This document shows positions 43,507 through 52,837 of a DNA stretch of 64,000 bases, piece after piece. Every line of letters begins with the position of its first letter. The first letter of the stretch is position 1. Source of the stretch: Acidobacteriota bacterium (GTDB taxonomy: Bacteria; Acidobacteriota; Terriglobia; Acidiferrales; UBA7541). The stretch lies in NCBI GenBank assembly GCA_003225315.1, contig QHZD01000034.1, positions 26,276-90,275 on the forward strand, given 5' to 3'. Under the pieces are notes generated by a model that saw only the letters and a list, made by a program, of their open reading frames with translations, was not told the origin of the DNA and searched no databases. Made by a program: the position numbers and the translations under genes.

Positions 43507-44064
43507 TTATTTTGAAGCGCCACCGGCCGCCGGCCCGGGTTGGCCAGCCACATTTCTTACATCATTCACAAGGGCCGCCATCGCGTGATCAAAGTTTTTA
43601 TCGCGGTTCATTTGCAGCAATGCCGGTTGCACGTGCTCGGTAAACGTCCACAGCAAAACTTGCGTCTTAAGGTCTACAATGGCCAGCCGGAATTGCGGAT
43701 CTTTCACCGGACTGCTTGACACCGTAGTTCCGTTTCCGCCTGAGACGTTTTCCCCCACAATGGGCATTGCAAAGCTTATTTCAAACACCAACTCAGCGTC
43801 GCCGGGGGCGGCCACCAGTTCATATCGCCCCCAACCTTTCAGGGCCCCGTAGAATTGGTTGTATGCTCGGTCGGGGCCTCCACTGTAGTCACCGAGAGTG
43901 TCTCCCCCGGCGTTGGAAACAAATACCTTGTGGGCAGTGAAGATTTGCCTGGGCAACGGTGCAGGGAGAAGCTCCTTCTGGTTTTGCGCTCTCAAACCCA
44001 CAACTGGCACGCACGCCATCGCAAAAGCCGCACATACGAAAACTCGTTTCATGATCTTTGACAT
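43507..44064 (-). CDS. Exported protein of unknown function
   Basis: A 185-residue protein with a signal peptide (VFVCAAFAMACVPVVGLRAQ). The mature part has GPDRAYNQFYGALKGWGRYEL, GDAELVFEISF and FRLIVDLKTQVLLWTFTEHV-like segments. That pattern, a domain ending in TQVLLWTFTEHVQ, suggests a small periplasmic protein that could resemble a lipoprotein-assembly fold, but I recognise no named family. ATG 44064 is chosen because GGAGG lies 4 bases upstream; ATG 44082 is the alternative. Confidence 0.75.
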   Translation of the reverse strand: MSKIMKRVFVCAAFAMACVPVVGLRAQNQKELLPAPLPRQIFTAHKVFVSNAGGDTLGDYSGGPDRAYNQFYGALKGWGRYELVAAPGDAELVFEISFAMPIVGENVSGGNGTTVSSSPVKDPQFRLAIVDLKTQVLLWTFTEHVQPALLQMNRDKNFDHAMAALVNDVRNVAGQPGPAAGGASK

Positions 44065-44266
44065 GGTCCCTCCAATCTCCATGTTGTTGAGACGTGCGTG
44101 TGCGATCCGCAGTTACTAGGGGGCCAAGCTGCTCATGGTTTCGGAGCCGGTGTCTTGCTTGCTTTCAAGGGCAGTTACCGCCGCCCTTCCGCTAGCGGCG
44201 AGGTTTGGCCCGCACCAGTATCGCGCACGGCCTTTAGCCCCTTCTACTAAGAACGGAAAAAACCGG

Positions 44267-45985
44267 TCACTTCTTCAGCGGCGGCGCCGGATAATCCGGC
44301 AGCTTGTCCTTACTCGTGTCCGCCCGCTTCACTTCCAGCTCATCAAACAGCAGCGACGGACTGATAATCGTCGTCGGCGCGCCACCGGCCCGGTTGCTTA
44401 CCAGAGGATCGTTGCCTACGGCGATCAAATCGCTCCTCAGCGCGCGAATGTCGAGCTCGTTGAACACCGCTCCACGCACCAATTCTTCGTGCCCATCCTT
44501 TGCGTAAACTCGATAGAGCAGCCGCGGAGAATTGCCCGGCCCCAGCGTCTCCACTCGATAACCGTACGGCCTCCCCTGGTCCGTCACCATCTGCATCACT
44601 TTTTTCTTAAGTTCCTCGGGCGATTGTGCCTCGGAGCTCTTTACCAGCAGAACGCCCAGGCTCGGCGCGGGGAAAGATCCCGGCCCGGCTCGTCCGTGTC
44701 CGTTCGAGGCAGGGAAGTCGCGAATCGGCTGCCGCCCGATCAAATAATTCGACAGCGTGCCGTTCTCAATCGCGTTCACGGCGTGAGCCTTCACGCCTTC
44801 GCTATCTACCATGTAGCTTCCGACCAGGCTCTTCCCCTTGAAATCCTTCAAAGTTGGATCGTCCACGATTGACAAGAAGTTCGGGAGCACGCGCGTCTTG
44901 TAGCTCGTCGCGAACGCCCCAGTCGTTCGGTTCGGTTTCCCAAGTTGCGGCTTCTGTCCCAGGACGTTTTGCCCAATCAGTGAGGCCACAATGTCGTCCG
45001 CGGCATCCGGTGCGAACAGCACCGGCCCGCGATATTCCTCCTCAACGATCGGCGCTTGCCGTAACGCCACCACCGTATCCAACATTTTTTTCGCTTCACC
45101 CATCAGTGCGTCGTGGGTCGGCAATTCTTCCGCACGCGCTACCATGAACGCCGGGCTCCGGCTCAGCCTCATTCCGTCCGCCGCTTGCGCCGAGCCGTTC
45201 AATTGCACGCTGTACGTCGTCCTTCCGCAGCGCGTGACCGTGCCTTCGGAATTCACCAAATATTCATTGATTGCCGAAAACCTCGCCGACGCCGTCACCG
45301 ATTGCACATCCGGATATTGCCTGTACAAACCCGTCAAATCCTCCAGCGTCTTCTTCCACGCCCTTTCATCGACTCTCAGCGATACCGTGGGCTCGACCGC
45401 AACCATTTGCGGCGCCTTCGCGAAGTCGTCCACGGGATTCGGGTCCGCGCTGAACTGCTTCATCGCGGCCTGCTTCTCCGCCAGCGCCTGTCCGGCGGCC
45501 TTGTACGCCTCGTCCGTCGTCAGCCATATCTGGTGGCGTAGCGCGATCGAGTCATTGTCCAGCGGCAAAATGTTCGATTCGCCCTGGCCTCTTCCGAAAT
45601 AGCTGTCTTGCTTGTAATCCCCGATGCGCACAACCACGCGCAGCACGCGAACATGAATGTGCTGGTTCTCGCGCAATGCCCCGAACGCGGCCTCCGCGCC
45701 AAAATCCTCCACCTCATTCACGCGGTATTCCACATAATATGGTGCCTGCACCTGATCCATCTTGAGCTGCGCCTTGGAGCGGTCCAGTTCCGTCAGTAGC
45801 GCCTCTAGCAAACCGTCGCCCCTCGCCGCCGCGTGGGCCGCTACCATTGCCGCGTCCAGCGCCGGTTTCGATTTCGCGGAATCCGCGCGTCCGGGCGCGG
45901 CGTTCAGCGCCAGCAGCGCGGCAATTGCCATCCCTGTCCATGGTCTGAATCCGCGCAAGGCTGCCGGCCGGTGAAGAATCTTCAT
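44267..45985 (-). CDS. Exported TldE/PmbA-like protein
   Basis: A 572-residue protein with a signal peptide (IAALLALNAAPGRAD). The C-terminal half matches the TldD/PmbA family (NFLSIVDDPTLKDFKGKSLVGSYMVDSEG, NYLIGRQPIRDFPASNGHGR) but it lacks the HExxxH metal site, as TldE does. In E. coli TldD/TldE form a cytoplasmic hetero-protease that matures microcin B17 and CcdA. Here both subunits are secreted. It overlaps the tldD stop by 4 bases (ATGA), consistent with a heterodimer. Confidence 0.85.
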   Translation of the reverse strand: MKILHRPAALRGFRPWTGMAIAALLALNAAPGRADSAKSKPALDAAMVAAHAAARGDGLLEALLTELDRSKAQLKMDQVQAPYYVEYRVNEVEDFGAEAAFGALRENQHIHVRVLRVVVRIGDYKQDSYFGRGQGESNILPLDNDSIALRHQIWLTTDEAYKAAGQALAEKQAAMKQFSADPNPVDDFAKAPQMVAVEPTVSLRVDERAWKKTLEDLTGLYRQYPDVQSVTASARFSAINEYLVNSEGTVTRCGRTTYSVQLNGSAQAADGMRLSRSPAFMVARAEELPTHDALMGEAKKMLDTVVALRQAPIVEEEYRGPVLFAPDAADDIVASLIGQNVLGQKPQLGKPNRTTGAFATSYKTRVLPNFLSIVDDPTLKDFKGKSLVGSYMVDSEGVKAHAVNAIENGTLSNYLIGRQPIRDFPASNGHGRAGPGSFPAPSLGVLLVKSSEAQSPEELKKKVMQMVTDQGRPYGYRVETLGPGNSPRLLYRVYAKDGHEELVRGAVFNELDIRALRSDLIAVGNDPLVSNRAGGAPTTIISPSLLFDELEVKRADTSKDKLPDYPAPPLKK

Positions 45986-47796
45986 GGCTTCACCTCGGCC
46001 TTCATCTGCGCATCTTTGCCAGCGCCACCATCTTCAAATCCCGGCGGCGGCAACAGTGGCGGACGTTCATGCTCGTGCGCGCGCTTCTGCACTTCCATCT
46101 CGGAGAACAGCATCGCCGGAGCCACCGCTGCAACCGGTACCTGCCCGCTCTCCGCGCCGCACACGCCGTTGAACACGTGCTGCTGGTCCCCCGTAGTCAT
46201 AATCCGCGTCAACGCCGCCAGCGGTGTCCCCACAATATCCACGCCGCGCACCAATTCATCGGGCTTCCCGTCCGCGTACACTTTGTACACAAGCACCGGC
46301 AGCACCTGGAACGCCTGCGGCAACGACCTCGTCGTCAGCGTGAATCCGCCCTGAATGTCGTCGAAGTACAGTCCATAAGGTTTGCCCTGCTTCTTCACTT
46401 CTTCAATCAGCTTCTGCCGCATTTCCGCTTCCGGCACGGTCTTTGTCGATGTGACGATCAAGTTTCCCTGGCGCCCCGTTGGCATCCGTCCCGGCTGGTT
46501 TCGTCCATGTCCGTTCGATTGTGCGAAATTCCTCACTGGCATTCGCGACATCAGAAAATTTTCCAGCACGCCGTCTTTGATCATTTCCACTCGCCGCGCC
46601 GGCTCTCCTTCATTGTCAAAGTCATACGAGCCCGCCAGTTTCATACCGGCCATCTCGCGCGTCGTCGGGTCGTCAATCACGCTCAGAAATTTTGGCAGCA
46701 CTTCCTGCCCGACCTTCTTCGTGAACGTCTGCCCTTCTTCCTCATCTCGTTGCCGGTGGCCTTCCAATCTGTGCCCCAGCACTTCATGGAAAAACACGGC
46801 TGCCGCGCGTCCGCTCAATACCGCCGGTCCGTCGTACGGTTCCGCCACAGGAGCCTTGCGCAATGCGCTCAAGTCCGCGGCCATTTCTTCAATCTTGCCT
46901 GCCAGTTCCGCTTCGCTCGGCAAGCCGCTCGCCGCTGGCGCCTGGAAAGTTTCCACGCGCAGCAAATCCATTCCGTCTTCGGCGCGCGTCTGCGCCTCCA
47001 TAATCAGCCGCGCCGAGGCGCTCGGCGACACGATGGCGCTCCCTTCGCTCGAAACCATCCGCGAATTCGATCGCTGCACTTGAATCATCACCGACGCGAA
47101 GTACACTTCCGGATATTTCCGGAACGCCCCGGACAATCTCTTGATCTCGCCTTCCCATGCCGCGCGATCGAACGGTCCTGCCGTCGGCGCTTCCTCGATG
47201 TGCGTCTGCGGTTTCTCCTTCGAAAAGTCCGGCGACTTGTCCTCTTCTTCCGCGCGAACCGCTGTGTTCGTCCGCACGTTCAACAGTGTCGGCACCGCGC
47301 GCTTGTACTCGCGATCCGTCAGTTCCCACAGCACCCGCGCGATGGCATCCGCATCGTTTCCCAGCGGCAAGCTGCCCGAATTCACTCCGCTTGGCCGGCT
47401 CTGTCCGTGGGTATTGTCCAATTCCGGCGTGCCCACTCGCATGGTCACGTCCGCGAACCGCCTCTGCGCCGCGCTGTTGGTTAGCAAACTTCCGTAAGCC
47501 CCCACCAGCACCACGTAGTCTTGGTCGTACACCGTGTAGCTGAGGTAGTAAGGCGCCTGTTCGGCTTTGCCAAGCTCCGCCGTCGCGCGCGCCATCTCGT
47601 TTTGCATCGCTTTTAATACGGGATCACTCGCCGCGCTCGCAGCCGCTGGCTTCGCGGTAGTCTTGTCGCCTCCCGCCGACGCGATCGGCAATCCCGCAAG
47701 TTGCGCAGCGAGCATCCAGCATGCCGCCGCCCGCGCGAAGTCCTTCCCGCGAAAACGCGCATTTCGGCGTTTGGCTGAAAATTCACAGATTTTCAT
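45982..47796 (-). CDS. Exported TldD-like metalloprotease
   Basis: A 604-residue protein. A signal peptide (about residues 15-45, ending LAGLPIASAGG) precedes a TldD/PmbA-family region with AVFFHEVLGHRLEGHRQ, the HExxxH zinc motif of TldD, and KFLSVIDDPTTREMAGMKLAGSYDFDNEGEP-type sequence. It should be the catalytic partner of the following TldE-like protein. ATG 47796 is preferred to the longer upstream frame. TldD family proteins are normally cytoplasmic, so periplasmic localisation is a notable variation. Confidence 0.9.
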   Translation of the reverse strand: MKICEFSAKRRNARFRGKDFARAAACWMLAAQLAGLPIASAGGDKTTAKPAAASAASDPVLKAMQNEMARATAELGKAEQAPYYLSYTVYDQDYVVLVGAYGSLLTNSAAQRRFADVTMRVGTPELDNTHGQSRPSGVNSGSLPLGNDADAIARVLWELTDREYKRAVPTLLNVRTNTAVRAEEEDKSPDFSKEKPQTHIEEAPTAGPFDRAAWEGEIKRLSGAFRKYPEVYFASVMIQVQRSNSRMVSSEGSAIVSPSASARLIMEAQTRAEDGMDLLRVETFQAPAASGLPSEAELAGKIEEMAADLSALRKAPVAEPYDGPAVLSGRAAAVFFHEVLGHRLEGHRQRDEEEGQTFTKKVGQEVLPKFLSVIDDPTTREMAGMKLAGSYDFDNEGEPARRVEMIKDGVLENFLMSRMPVRNFAQSNGHGRNQPGRMPTGRQGNLIVTSTKTVPEAEMRQKLIEEVKKQGKPYGLYFDDIQGGFTLTTRSLPQAFQVLPVLVYKVYADGKPDELVRGVDIVGTPLAALTRIMTTGDQQHVFNGVCGAESGQVPVAAVAPAMLFSEMEVQKRAHEHERPPLLPPPGFEDGGAGKDAQMKAEVKP

Positions 47797-47895
47797 GGAT
47801 GGTGAGCTCCCGTTACCACGCCCAGTCAAAGAATGTTTTCTTCCGAGTGCATGGGGTAAAACTGAAGTATGTCCTACTGCTTTGCTCCGCGCAAA

Positions 47896-48858
47896 CTAGC
47901 TGTCACCAAAGCGTTCACTGCTTTTCAATCGCGCGCCGTTCGCAAAATCCCCTGCCTTTACCGGCTTGCGACCTTCCAATTTGACTGCGCTGAGCGATAA
48001 AACGGTTGTGTCTCCGCAGCAAACAAACAATTCATTCTTTTCGGCATATAGAGTTCCCGGCGCCGCCTCGCCACGGCCCCTCGGTGAGCCAGCGCCTTCT
48101 CCTTTAGACGCCGGTTCGCCCCAAACGTGGCAACTCTGCCCTCGGAACGTCGTATAAGCCCCCGGCCAAGGCGCGAACCCGCGCATCCGGTTGTAAATCT
48201 CTGTCGCTGGCCGCTTCCAATCAATGCGTCCGTCTTCTTTCTTCAGCATTGGCGCGTAGCTGGCTTCTGTATGATTCTGGGCTCGAGGAACAATGGTTCC
48301 AGCGGCCAACCCTCGCAGCGTTTCCGCCATCAGCGGCGCGCCAATCTCCGACAATCGAGCGGCAAGCTCCGGGGCCGTCTCCTTCGCGCCAATTTCAATT
48401 TCGCGTTGCACCAGCATGTCCCCGGTATCCATGCCTGCGTCGATCCGCATCGTCGTCACGCCGGTTCGCGTTTCGCCGTTCACGATGGCCCAATTGATAG
48501 GCGCCGCCCCTCGATACTTGGGCAGCAGGGAAGCGTGCAGGTTGATCCAGCCCAGTTTCGGAATTGGCAGCAATTTCGCCGGGATAATTTGTCCGTACGC
48601 GATGATCACGACGCCATCGGGAGCCAGATTGCGCAGCAGCGTCTCCGTTTCTGGGTCTCGAATCTTTTCCGGCTGATGCACCGCCAGCTTCGCCGCCAGC
48701 GCCGCTCCCTTCACCGCCGAAAACGAAACGCTCTGCCCCCGCCCCCGCGGACGATCCGGCTGCGTAATCACGCCAACAATTTGAATGTCCGGTTGTGCCA
48801 GCAGATGTTTGAGCGTGGGAACCGCAAACGAGGGTGTGCCGCAGAAAACGATTCGCAT
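47896..48858 (-). CDS. fmt: Methionyl-tRNA formyltransferase
   Basis: Formylates initiator Met-tRNA. The 320-residue protein opens MRIVFCGTPSFAVPTLKHLL and has HASLLPKYRGAAPINWAI and GETRTGVTTMRIDAGMDTGD around the formyl-THF site, and a C-terminal OB-like domain. ATG 48858 starts the family sequence; GTG 48870 is possible. It follows def, its usual partner, directly. Confidence 0.95.
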   Translation of the reverse strand: MRIVFCGTPSFAVPTLKHLLAQPDIQIVGVITQPDRPRGRGQSVSFSAVKGAALAAKLAVHQPEKIRDPETETLLRNLAPDGVVIIAYGQIIPAKLLPIPKLGWINLHASLLPKYRGAAPINWAIVNGETRTGVTTMRIDAGMDTGDMLVQREIEIGAKETAPELAARLSEIGAPLMAETLRGLAAGTIVPRAQNHTEASYAPMLKKEDGRIDWKRPATEIYNRMRGFAPWPGAYTTFRGQSCHVWGEPASKGEGAGSPRGRGEAAPGTLYAEKNELFVCCGDTTVLSLSAVKLEGRKPVKAGDFANGARLKSSERFGDS

Positions 48859-48870
48859 CCGCAGGGGCAC

Positions 48871-49458
48871 TTACCACTCGCCTTGTTTCCTGAGCTTCTT
48901 GATTTTTCGTTTGATCAGGTCGCGTTTCAACATGCTGAGGTGCTGCAAAAAGAGAATTCCATTCAGGTGATCGATCTCATGGCAAAAAGCCCGCGCCAGC
49001 AGGTTTTCGCCGCGAATTTCAAACGCCTCGCCCTTGGCGTTCTGCGCCTTGATCGTCACAAACTGCGGACGCAGCACATAACCTCGAAATCCTGGAATCG
49101 ACAGGCAGCCTTCTTCTTCGCGAACTTCGCCTTCCGCGTGAATGATTTCCGGGTTCGCCAGCACGATCTTCGCTTCCGGATTCTTTCCTCCGGTCACGTC
49201 CACCACCGCAAGCCGCAGGCTCTTTCCGATTTGCGGCGCCGCCAGTCCCACTCCCTGCGCCGCGTACATCGAAGCAAACATATCTTCGGCAAGCTCCTCC
49301 AGTTCCGCGTCGAATTTTTTAACCGGCGCACCCGGCTTCTCCAGGATAGGATCGCCATACTTGACGATCGGATAGATCTTGCCCGCGGCGGACGTTGCCT
49401 GCGGCGTCTCCGTGGCTGCGGCGCTGGCAGGCTCAGAACTCGTCAATTTGTCGGGCAT
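48871..49458 (-). CDS. def: Peptide deformylase
   Basis: Removes the N-formyl group from nascent proteins. The 195-residue enzyme has all three motifs: GVGLAAPQIG, EEGCLSIPG and HEIDHLNGILF (metal ligands Cys, His, His). About 35 N-terminal residues are an Ala/Thr/Ser-rich extension before IYPIVKYGDPILEKP. ATG 49458 overlaps the last 26 bases of aroC. The def-fmt pair is a conserved arrangement. Confidence 0.95.
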   Translation of the reverse strand: MPDKLTSSEPASAAATETPQATSAAGKIYPIVKYGDPILEKPGAPVKKFDAELEELAEDMFASMYAAQGVGLAAPQIGKSLRLAVVDVTGGKNPEAKIVLANPEIIHAEGEVREEEGCLSIPGFRGYVLRPQFVTIKAQNAKGEAFEIRGENLLARAFCHEIDHLNGILFLQHLSMLKRDLIKRKIKKLRKQGEW

Positions 49459-50602
49459 AGTTGTCAAAGTTCCGCCGCATCTCCGCCAGCGAGTCTCCTC
49501 CAAATTTTTGCAGAAAAGCATCCGCCAGCACAAGTGCGACCATGGCTTCCCCGGCCACCGCACCTGCTGGCACCACGCACCAATCCGACCGCTCGTAAGC
49601 GGCCTTTACCGGCTCCTTGGTGACCATGTCCGTCGTGTGCAGCGGCTGTCGCAACGTCGAAATCGGTTTCAAGTACCCGCGCACCACCACGTCTTCGCCG
49701 TTCGTGATCCCGCCTTCGAGTCCCCCCGCGCGGTTCGTCGCCCGCCGGAACCGCCGCGCCGATTTTTCATAAAAAATCTCGTCCTGCACTTCGCTCCCAA
49801 ACGACCCCGCCACCCTCACGCCGTTGCCGATCTCCACCGCTTTCACCGCCTGCACGCTCATCACCGCCTGCGCCAGCCGCCCGTCCAATTTTTCGTCCCA
49901 CTGCGCGTGACTCCCCAGCCCCACGGGAACATTGTGCGCCACAATTTCAAAAATTCCCCCGACCGTGTCTCCGGCTTTCAGAACCGCGTCAACTTCCGCC
50001 TTCATTTTCTCCTGCACCTCGGCGTCAATGCATCGCAGCGGAGAGTCCAGGTCCGCGCTCACCGCGTGAATCTTTTTCCAACTGGCCGGTTTTTCCAGCC
50101 GCACGTGCCCCACCTGAATCGTATGGCTCGCGATCTCCGTGCCGAATTCGCGCAGCAGCAGCTTTGCGAATGCCCCTGCCGCCACTCGTGCTGCCGTCTC
50201 CCGCGCAGACGCCCGCTCCAGTATGTACCGCGCATCGTGGTAATCGAATTTCTGCGATCCCGCCAAATCCGCATGCCCCGGCCGCGGCGCCACAAGTTTT
50301 CGCGAGTCAGAATCTTCTTTCCCTTCTTCCACTGGCAGGACTTTTTCCCAATTCGCCCAGTCACGATTCTCGATTCGCAAAGCAATCGGCGCCCCGATGG
50401 TTTTCCCGTGGCGCACTCCCGCAAAAATTTCCGCCGTATCCTTTTCAATCTTCTGCCGCCCGCCGCGGCCATAACCAAGCTGCCGCCGCCGTAGCTCGTG
50501 GTTGATGAACCGAATATCCACAGGCATCTGCGCGGGCAGCCCGGAAATAAACGCCAGCAGAGCCTGTCCGTGCGATTCACCAGCGGTGTAAAAGCGAAGC
50601 AT
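49433..50602 (-). CDS. aroC: Chorismate synthase
   Basis: Converts EPSP to chorismate, last common step of aromatic amino acid synthesis, using reduced FMN. The 389-residue protein begins MLRFYTAGESHGQALLAFI and contains RRQLGYGRGGRQKIEKD, GVRHGKTIGAPIAL, RASARETAARVAAG and GGLEGGITNGEDVVVR, all diagnostic. The gene is complete; other aro genes are outside the window. Confidence 0.97.
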   Translation of the reverse strand: MLRFYTAGESHGQALLAFISGLPAQMPVDIRFINHELRRRQLGYGRGGRQKIEKDTAEIFAGVRHGKTIGAPIALRIENRDWANWEKVLPVEEGKEDSDSRKLVAPRPGHADLAGSQKFDYHDARYILERASARETAARVAAGAFAKLLLREFGTEIASHTIQVGHVRLEKPASWKKIHAVSADLDSPLRCIDAEVQEKMKAEVDAVLKAGDTVGGIFEIVAHNVPVGLGSHAQWDEKLDGRLAQAVMSVQAVKAVEIGNGVRVAGSFGSEVQDEIFYEKSARRFRRATNRAGGLEGGITNGEDVVVRGYLKPISTLRQPLHTTDMVTKEPVKAAYERSDWCVVPAGAVAGEAMVALVLADAFLQKFGGDSLAEMRRNFDNYARQIDEF

Positions 50603-50770
50603 CCCCGATTATTCCTCGCACGATTTTGCGCGCAATCGATTCAAATCAAGTGGAATACAAACAGTGTAGCCGCCGTAGTGCTCTCCGTCCAGCACGCCGC
50701 GCCCTCCGCCGCTATGCGGCGAGAATTTTGGGTGGTCATCAGGAAGAGGAAATAACCCGCCGCCAGGCCG

Positions 50771-51112
50771 CTACTTCATGGTTTCTTTTCCGCCGATGTA
50801 GACGGGCATCAAAATCTCCACCGCAATGCCGCGTCGGCCGTGCCCGAGATCGTCGATGCGCACTACTTTTCCGAGAGACTCCCGGTTGAGCGAGCCTGGT
50901 TTGTCCGAATAGGGATAGGTGACAAACACGCGCATGCCTTCCGTATAGAACTCATTCTTCGACGCGAAGTAAATGCTGTCCCGCGAACTGTTCAGCGTCG
51001 GCAGGATTTCGTCGAGGTCAAGCCCGTGAGTGTCGGAAGGCCTTACCCGGACTGTTTGTGGAAGCTTGAGCCGCCCTTTGCGCCGTCGCTCCGGGCCCGT
51101 CAATCGCGCCAT
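50771..51112 (-). CDS. PilZ-domain protein (likely c-di-GMP binding)
   Basis: A 113-residue single-domain protein. Its N-terminal RRRKGRLKLPQTVRVRP fits the RxxxR motif of PilZ, and the second motif region is LNSSRDSIYFASKNEFYTEGM (a D/NxSxxG-like turn), followed by GKVVRIDDLGHGRRGIAVEI. PilZ proteins bind cyclic di-GMP and modulate motility, adhesion or exopolysaccharide. ATG 51112 fits the domain; the longer frame to 51280 adds no recognisable sequence. Confidence 0.8.
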   Translation of the reverse strand: MARLTGPERRRKGRLKLPQTVRVRPSDTHGLDLDEILPTLNSSRDSIYFASKNEFYTEGMRVFVTYPYSDKPGSLNRESLGKVVRIDDLGHGRRGIAVEILMPVYIGGKETMK

Positions 51113-51396
51113 AGTCGAGTGTGAGCATACCTTACTTGGTCCATTTGCTTCCAACTCTCGAACATTGGCCGGTTCTATCAGGGCTGGATCGTCGCGGTAC
51201 TGCGGCGCCCTCTCCCAAACTTCCCCGAAATCCAAATTCCCTGAAACTGTCCAGAACCGCATGGAAGAAACCTGGTGCATCGAGCGGATCGCGCCCCGAT
51301 GTCTTCATTACCCTTCGGTGGTCCATGTGACCCACATGTCTGGTAAGGCGACAAATCAGGACCTATCGCCTTGTAAGGGCCGATTGCAGCGCCCAT

Positions 51397-52098
51397 TCAC
51401 AGGTTTTTGCGGATATCCCGCAACAGAAGTTCGTATGAACGTGTGGATGGCACGCTCTCAATGAGGAACCACAAACCACAATACGGAGTGAAGCCAAGGC
51501 ACTGCGGAGGTCCGGTTACAATCCAGCCGTCTGCGCGACTATTGAAGACAATATAAGCGAGGATTTCCCGAACAGTTCGGTTATGCAGGACCGCCGGTTT
51601 TACTGTGGAGGCCTCTGCACCTTCCATGATATCTCCGCCGTAGCCCTTCAACTTTGGGTCTAGCGTGAGTTGGAGATTCCACCACAGCGTAACAGACGCC
51701 ATTTTTGCGGTCTCGCCGTCCGCGACCTTGAAAACTGGGATGACCATGTTTAACTGTTTGTCGGCGCGTTTTGAACCGCGACTGTTCGTGATTTCGACGA
51801 TTCCATTTCGCAATCGCCAACTGTATCCGTGGCCGTTGCTCAAAATGATATCGAGACCTTGTCGAACCGTTTTGTTTTGTAGGTTCACGATCATAGGCTG
51901 GTCCGTCGATTCTCGGTCAACGTATTCGACGGCAATTCGCAGGTGCTGCTGGTGCGAGAACTTGAGGAGTGCTTCTGTCAGGCCGACGCCCTTTGAGTCG
52001 AAGTCAGAAGCGGGTCGCTCAAGAGAATTGTCTTGCCCATACAGGCAGGAAGCAAAGAACAGAAAGCCGCACGCGATTGCTCGACTCACCATAAACAT
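51397..52098 (-). CDS. Exported protein with a secretin/TonB-type STN-like domain
   Basis: A 233-residue protein with a signal peptide (ACGFLFFASC, possibly a lipobox at Cys18). Residues 35-105 look like an STN domain (short N-terminal domain of secretins and TonB receptors): VGLTEALLKFSHQQHLRIAVEY, PMIVNLQNKTVRQGLDIIL, and GYSWRLRNGIVEITN. The remainder is unassigned. No barrel or secretin domain follows, so it may bind a partner or periplasmic ligand rather than form a pore. Confidence 0.65.
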   Translation of the reverse strand: MFMVSRAIACGFLFFASCLYGQDNSLERPASDFDSKGVGLTEALLKFSHQQHLRIAVEYVDRESTDQPMIVNLQNKTVRQGLDIILSNGHGYSWRLRNGIVEITNSRGSKRADKQLNMVIPVFKVADGETAKMASVTLWWNLQLTLDPKLKGYGGDIMEGAEASTVKPAVLHNRTVREILAYIVFNSRADGWIVTGPPQCLGFTPYCGLWFLIESVPSTRSYELLLRDIRKNL

Positions 52099-52249
52099 TT
52101 GGACACGACAGAATCATAAGCAGTTCCCAAAGACAATCGGAGAAGTAAAGTTTTACATCTCCGGTAAGGCTAATCGGGACTTACGCTATTCAGGACCGGC
52201 GTAAGTGGGCGAATCGCTGTGGTGAAGTGGTGACATGGCGACCTATTTC

Positions 52250-52720
52250 TCAAGTGCTTCGAAAAGTTTGATTATCGACCCGAGGGTAGCCGCTCGGGGG
52301 CATCCTTAACAGGATATCGGCAGCGGCAAGGAATGCGACTGCCGTGACCATGGCTTGTACGTAATCAATGGCGGTAGCCGCAGACGCTGAAATTAGAAAT
52401 TGGATTAAACCAAGGAAGATAACTGCGGCCCAGCCAACTACTAAAACGCGCTCCTTGCCCTGGGCAATCCGGTAAAGCAGCACCCCGCCCCAGAGTAGGC
52501 CTGCGTAAAACGCCAGATTAACTCCCGCTACGATCCAGGCTGGCAGCGAAATATGCCATAAAACGAGCCAATCAAAGTCGAGAAGCCAATGGTGTTGGCG
52601 ATGGGAATGCCAGAGCACATCCCGAACACTCAAGGTCGCGACATAGCCGGTACAGCAGAGTGCAAATACCGCTCCGCGCTTGGTGTGGATGAGTCGAGGC
52701 TTGAATTCTGGTTGCCGCAT
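52250..52720 (-). CDS. Small membrane protein of unknown function
   Basis: A 156-residue protein with about four hydrophobic segments (AVFALCCTGYVATLSV, IVAGVNLAFYAGLLWGGVLL, GWAAVIFLGLIQFLI, VQAMVTAVAFLAAADILL). It has no motif I recognise. It is an isolated gene between the STN-domain protein and the IS30 element. Confidence 0.55.
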   Translation of the reverse strand: MRQPEFKPRLIHTKRGAVFALCCTGYVATLSVRDVLWHSHRQHHWLLDFDWLVLWHISLPAWIVAGVNLAFYAGLLWGGVLLYRIAQGKERVLVVGWAAVIFLGLIQFLISASAATAIDYVQAMVTAVAFLAAADILLRMPPSGYPRVDNQTFRST

Positions 52721-52810
52721 TTGAGCGGATTATACAATGACGAAGTTCCATAGACTATTGGGGGCAACTGTTCACGAGCGAACTTCCCCGCGTCCCAATG
52801 CGGCGTAGGT

Positions 52811-52825
52811 CCTGGTTAACGCGGT
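52811..52825. repeat. 15-base direct repeat, left copy
   Basis: CCTGGTTAACGCGGT occurs here, 12 bases before the IS30 left repeat, and again at 54629-54643, beyond the ExbD-like gene. It flanks a 1.8-kb block containing both genes. Confidence 0.6.
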
Positions 52826-52837
52826 GCATTTAATAGA

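Noticed and set aside
46069..47484. 471-codon plus-strand open frame
   Set aside because: Antisense to the TldD gene, Arg/His-rich with no motif; a shadow.
48127..49623. 498-codon plus-strand open frame
   Set aside because: Antisense to fmt and def, which have complete catalytic motifs.
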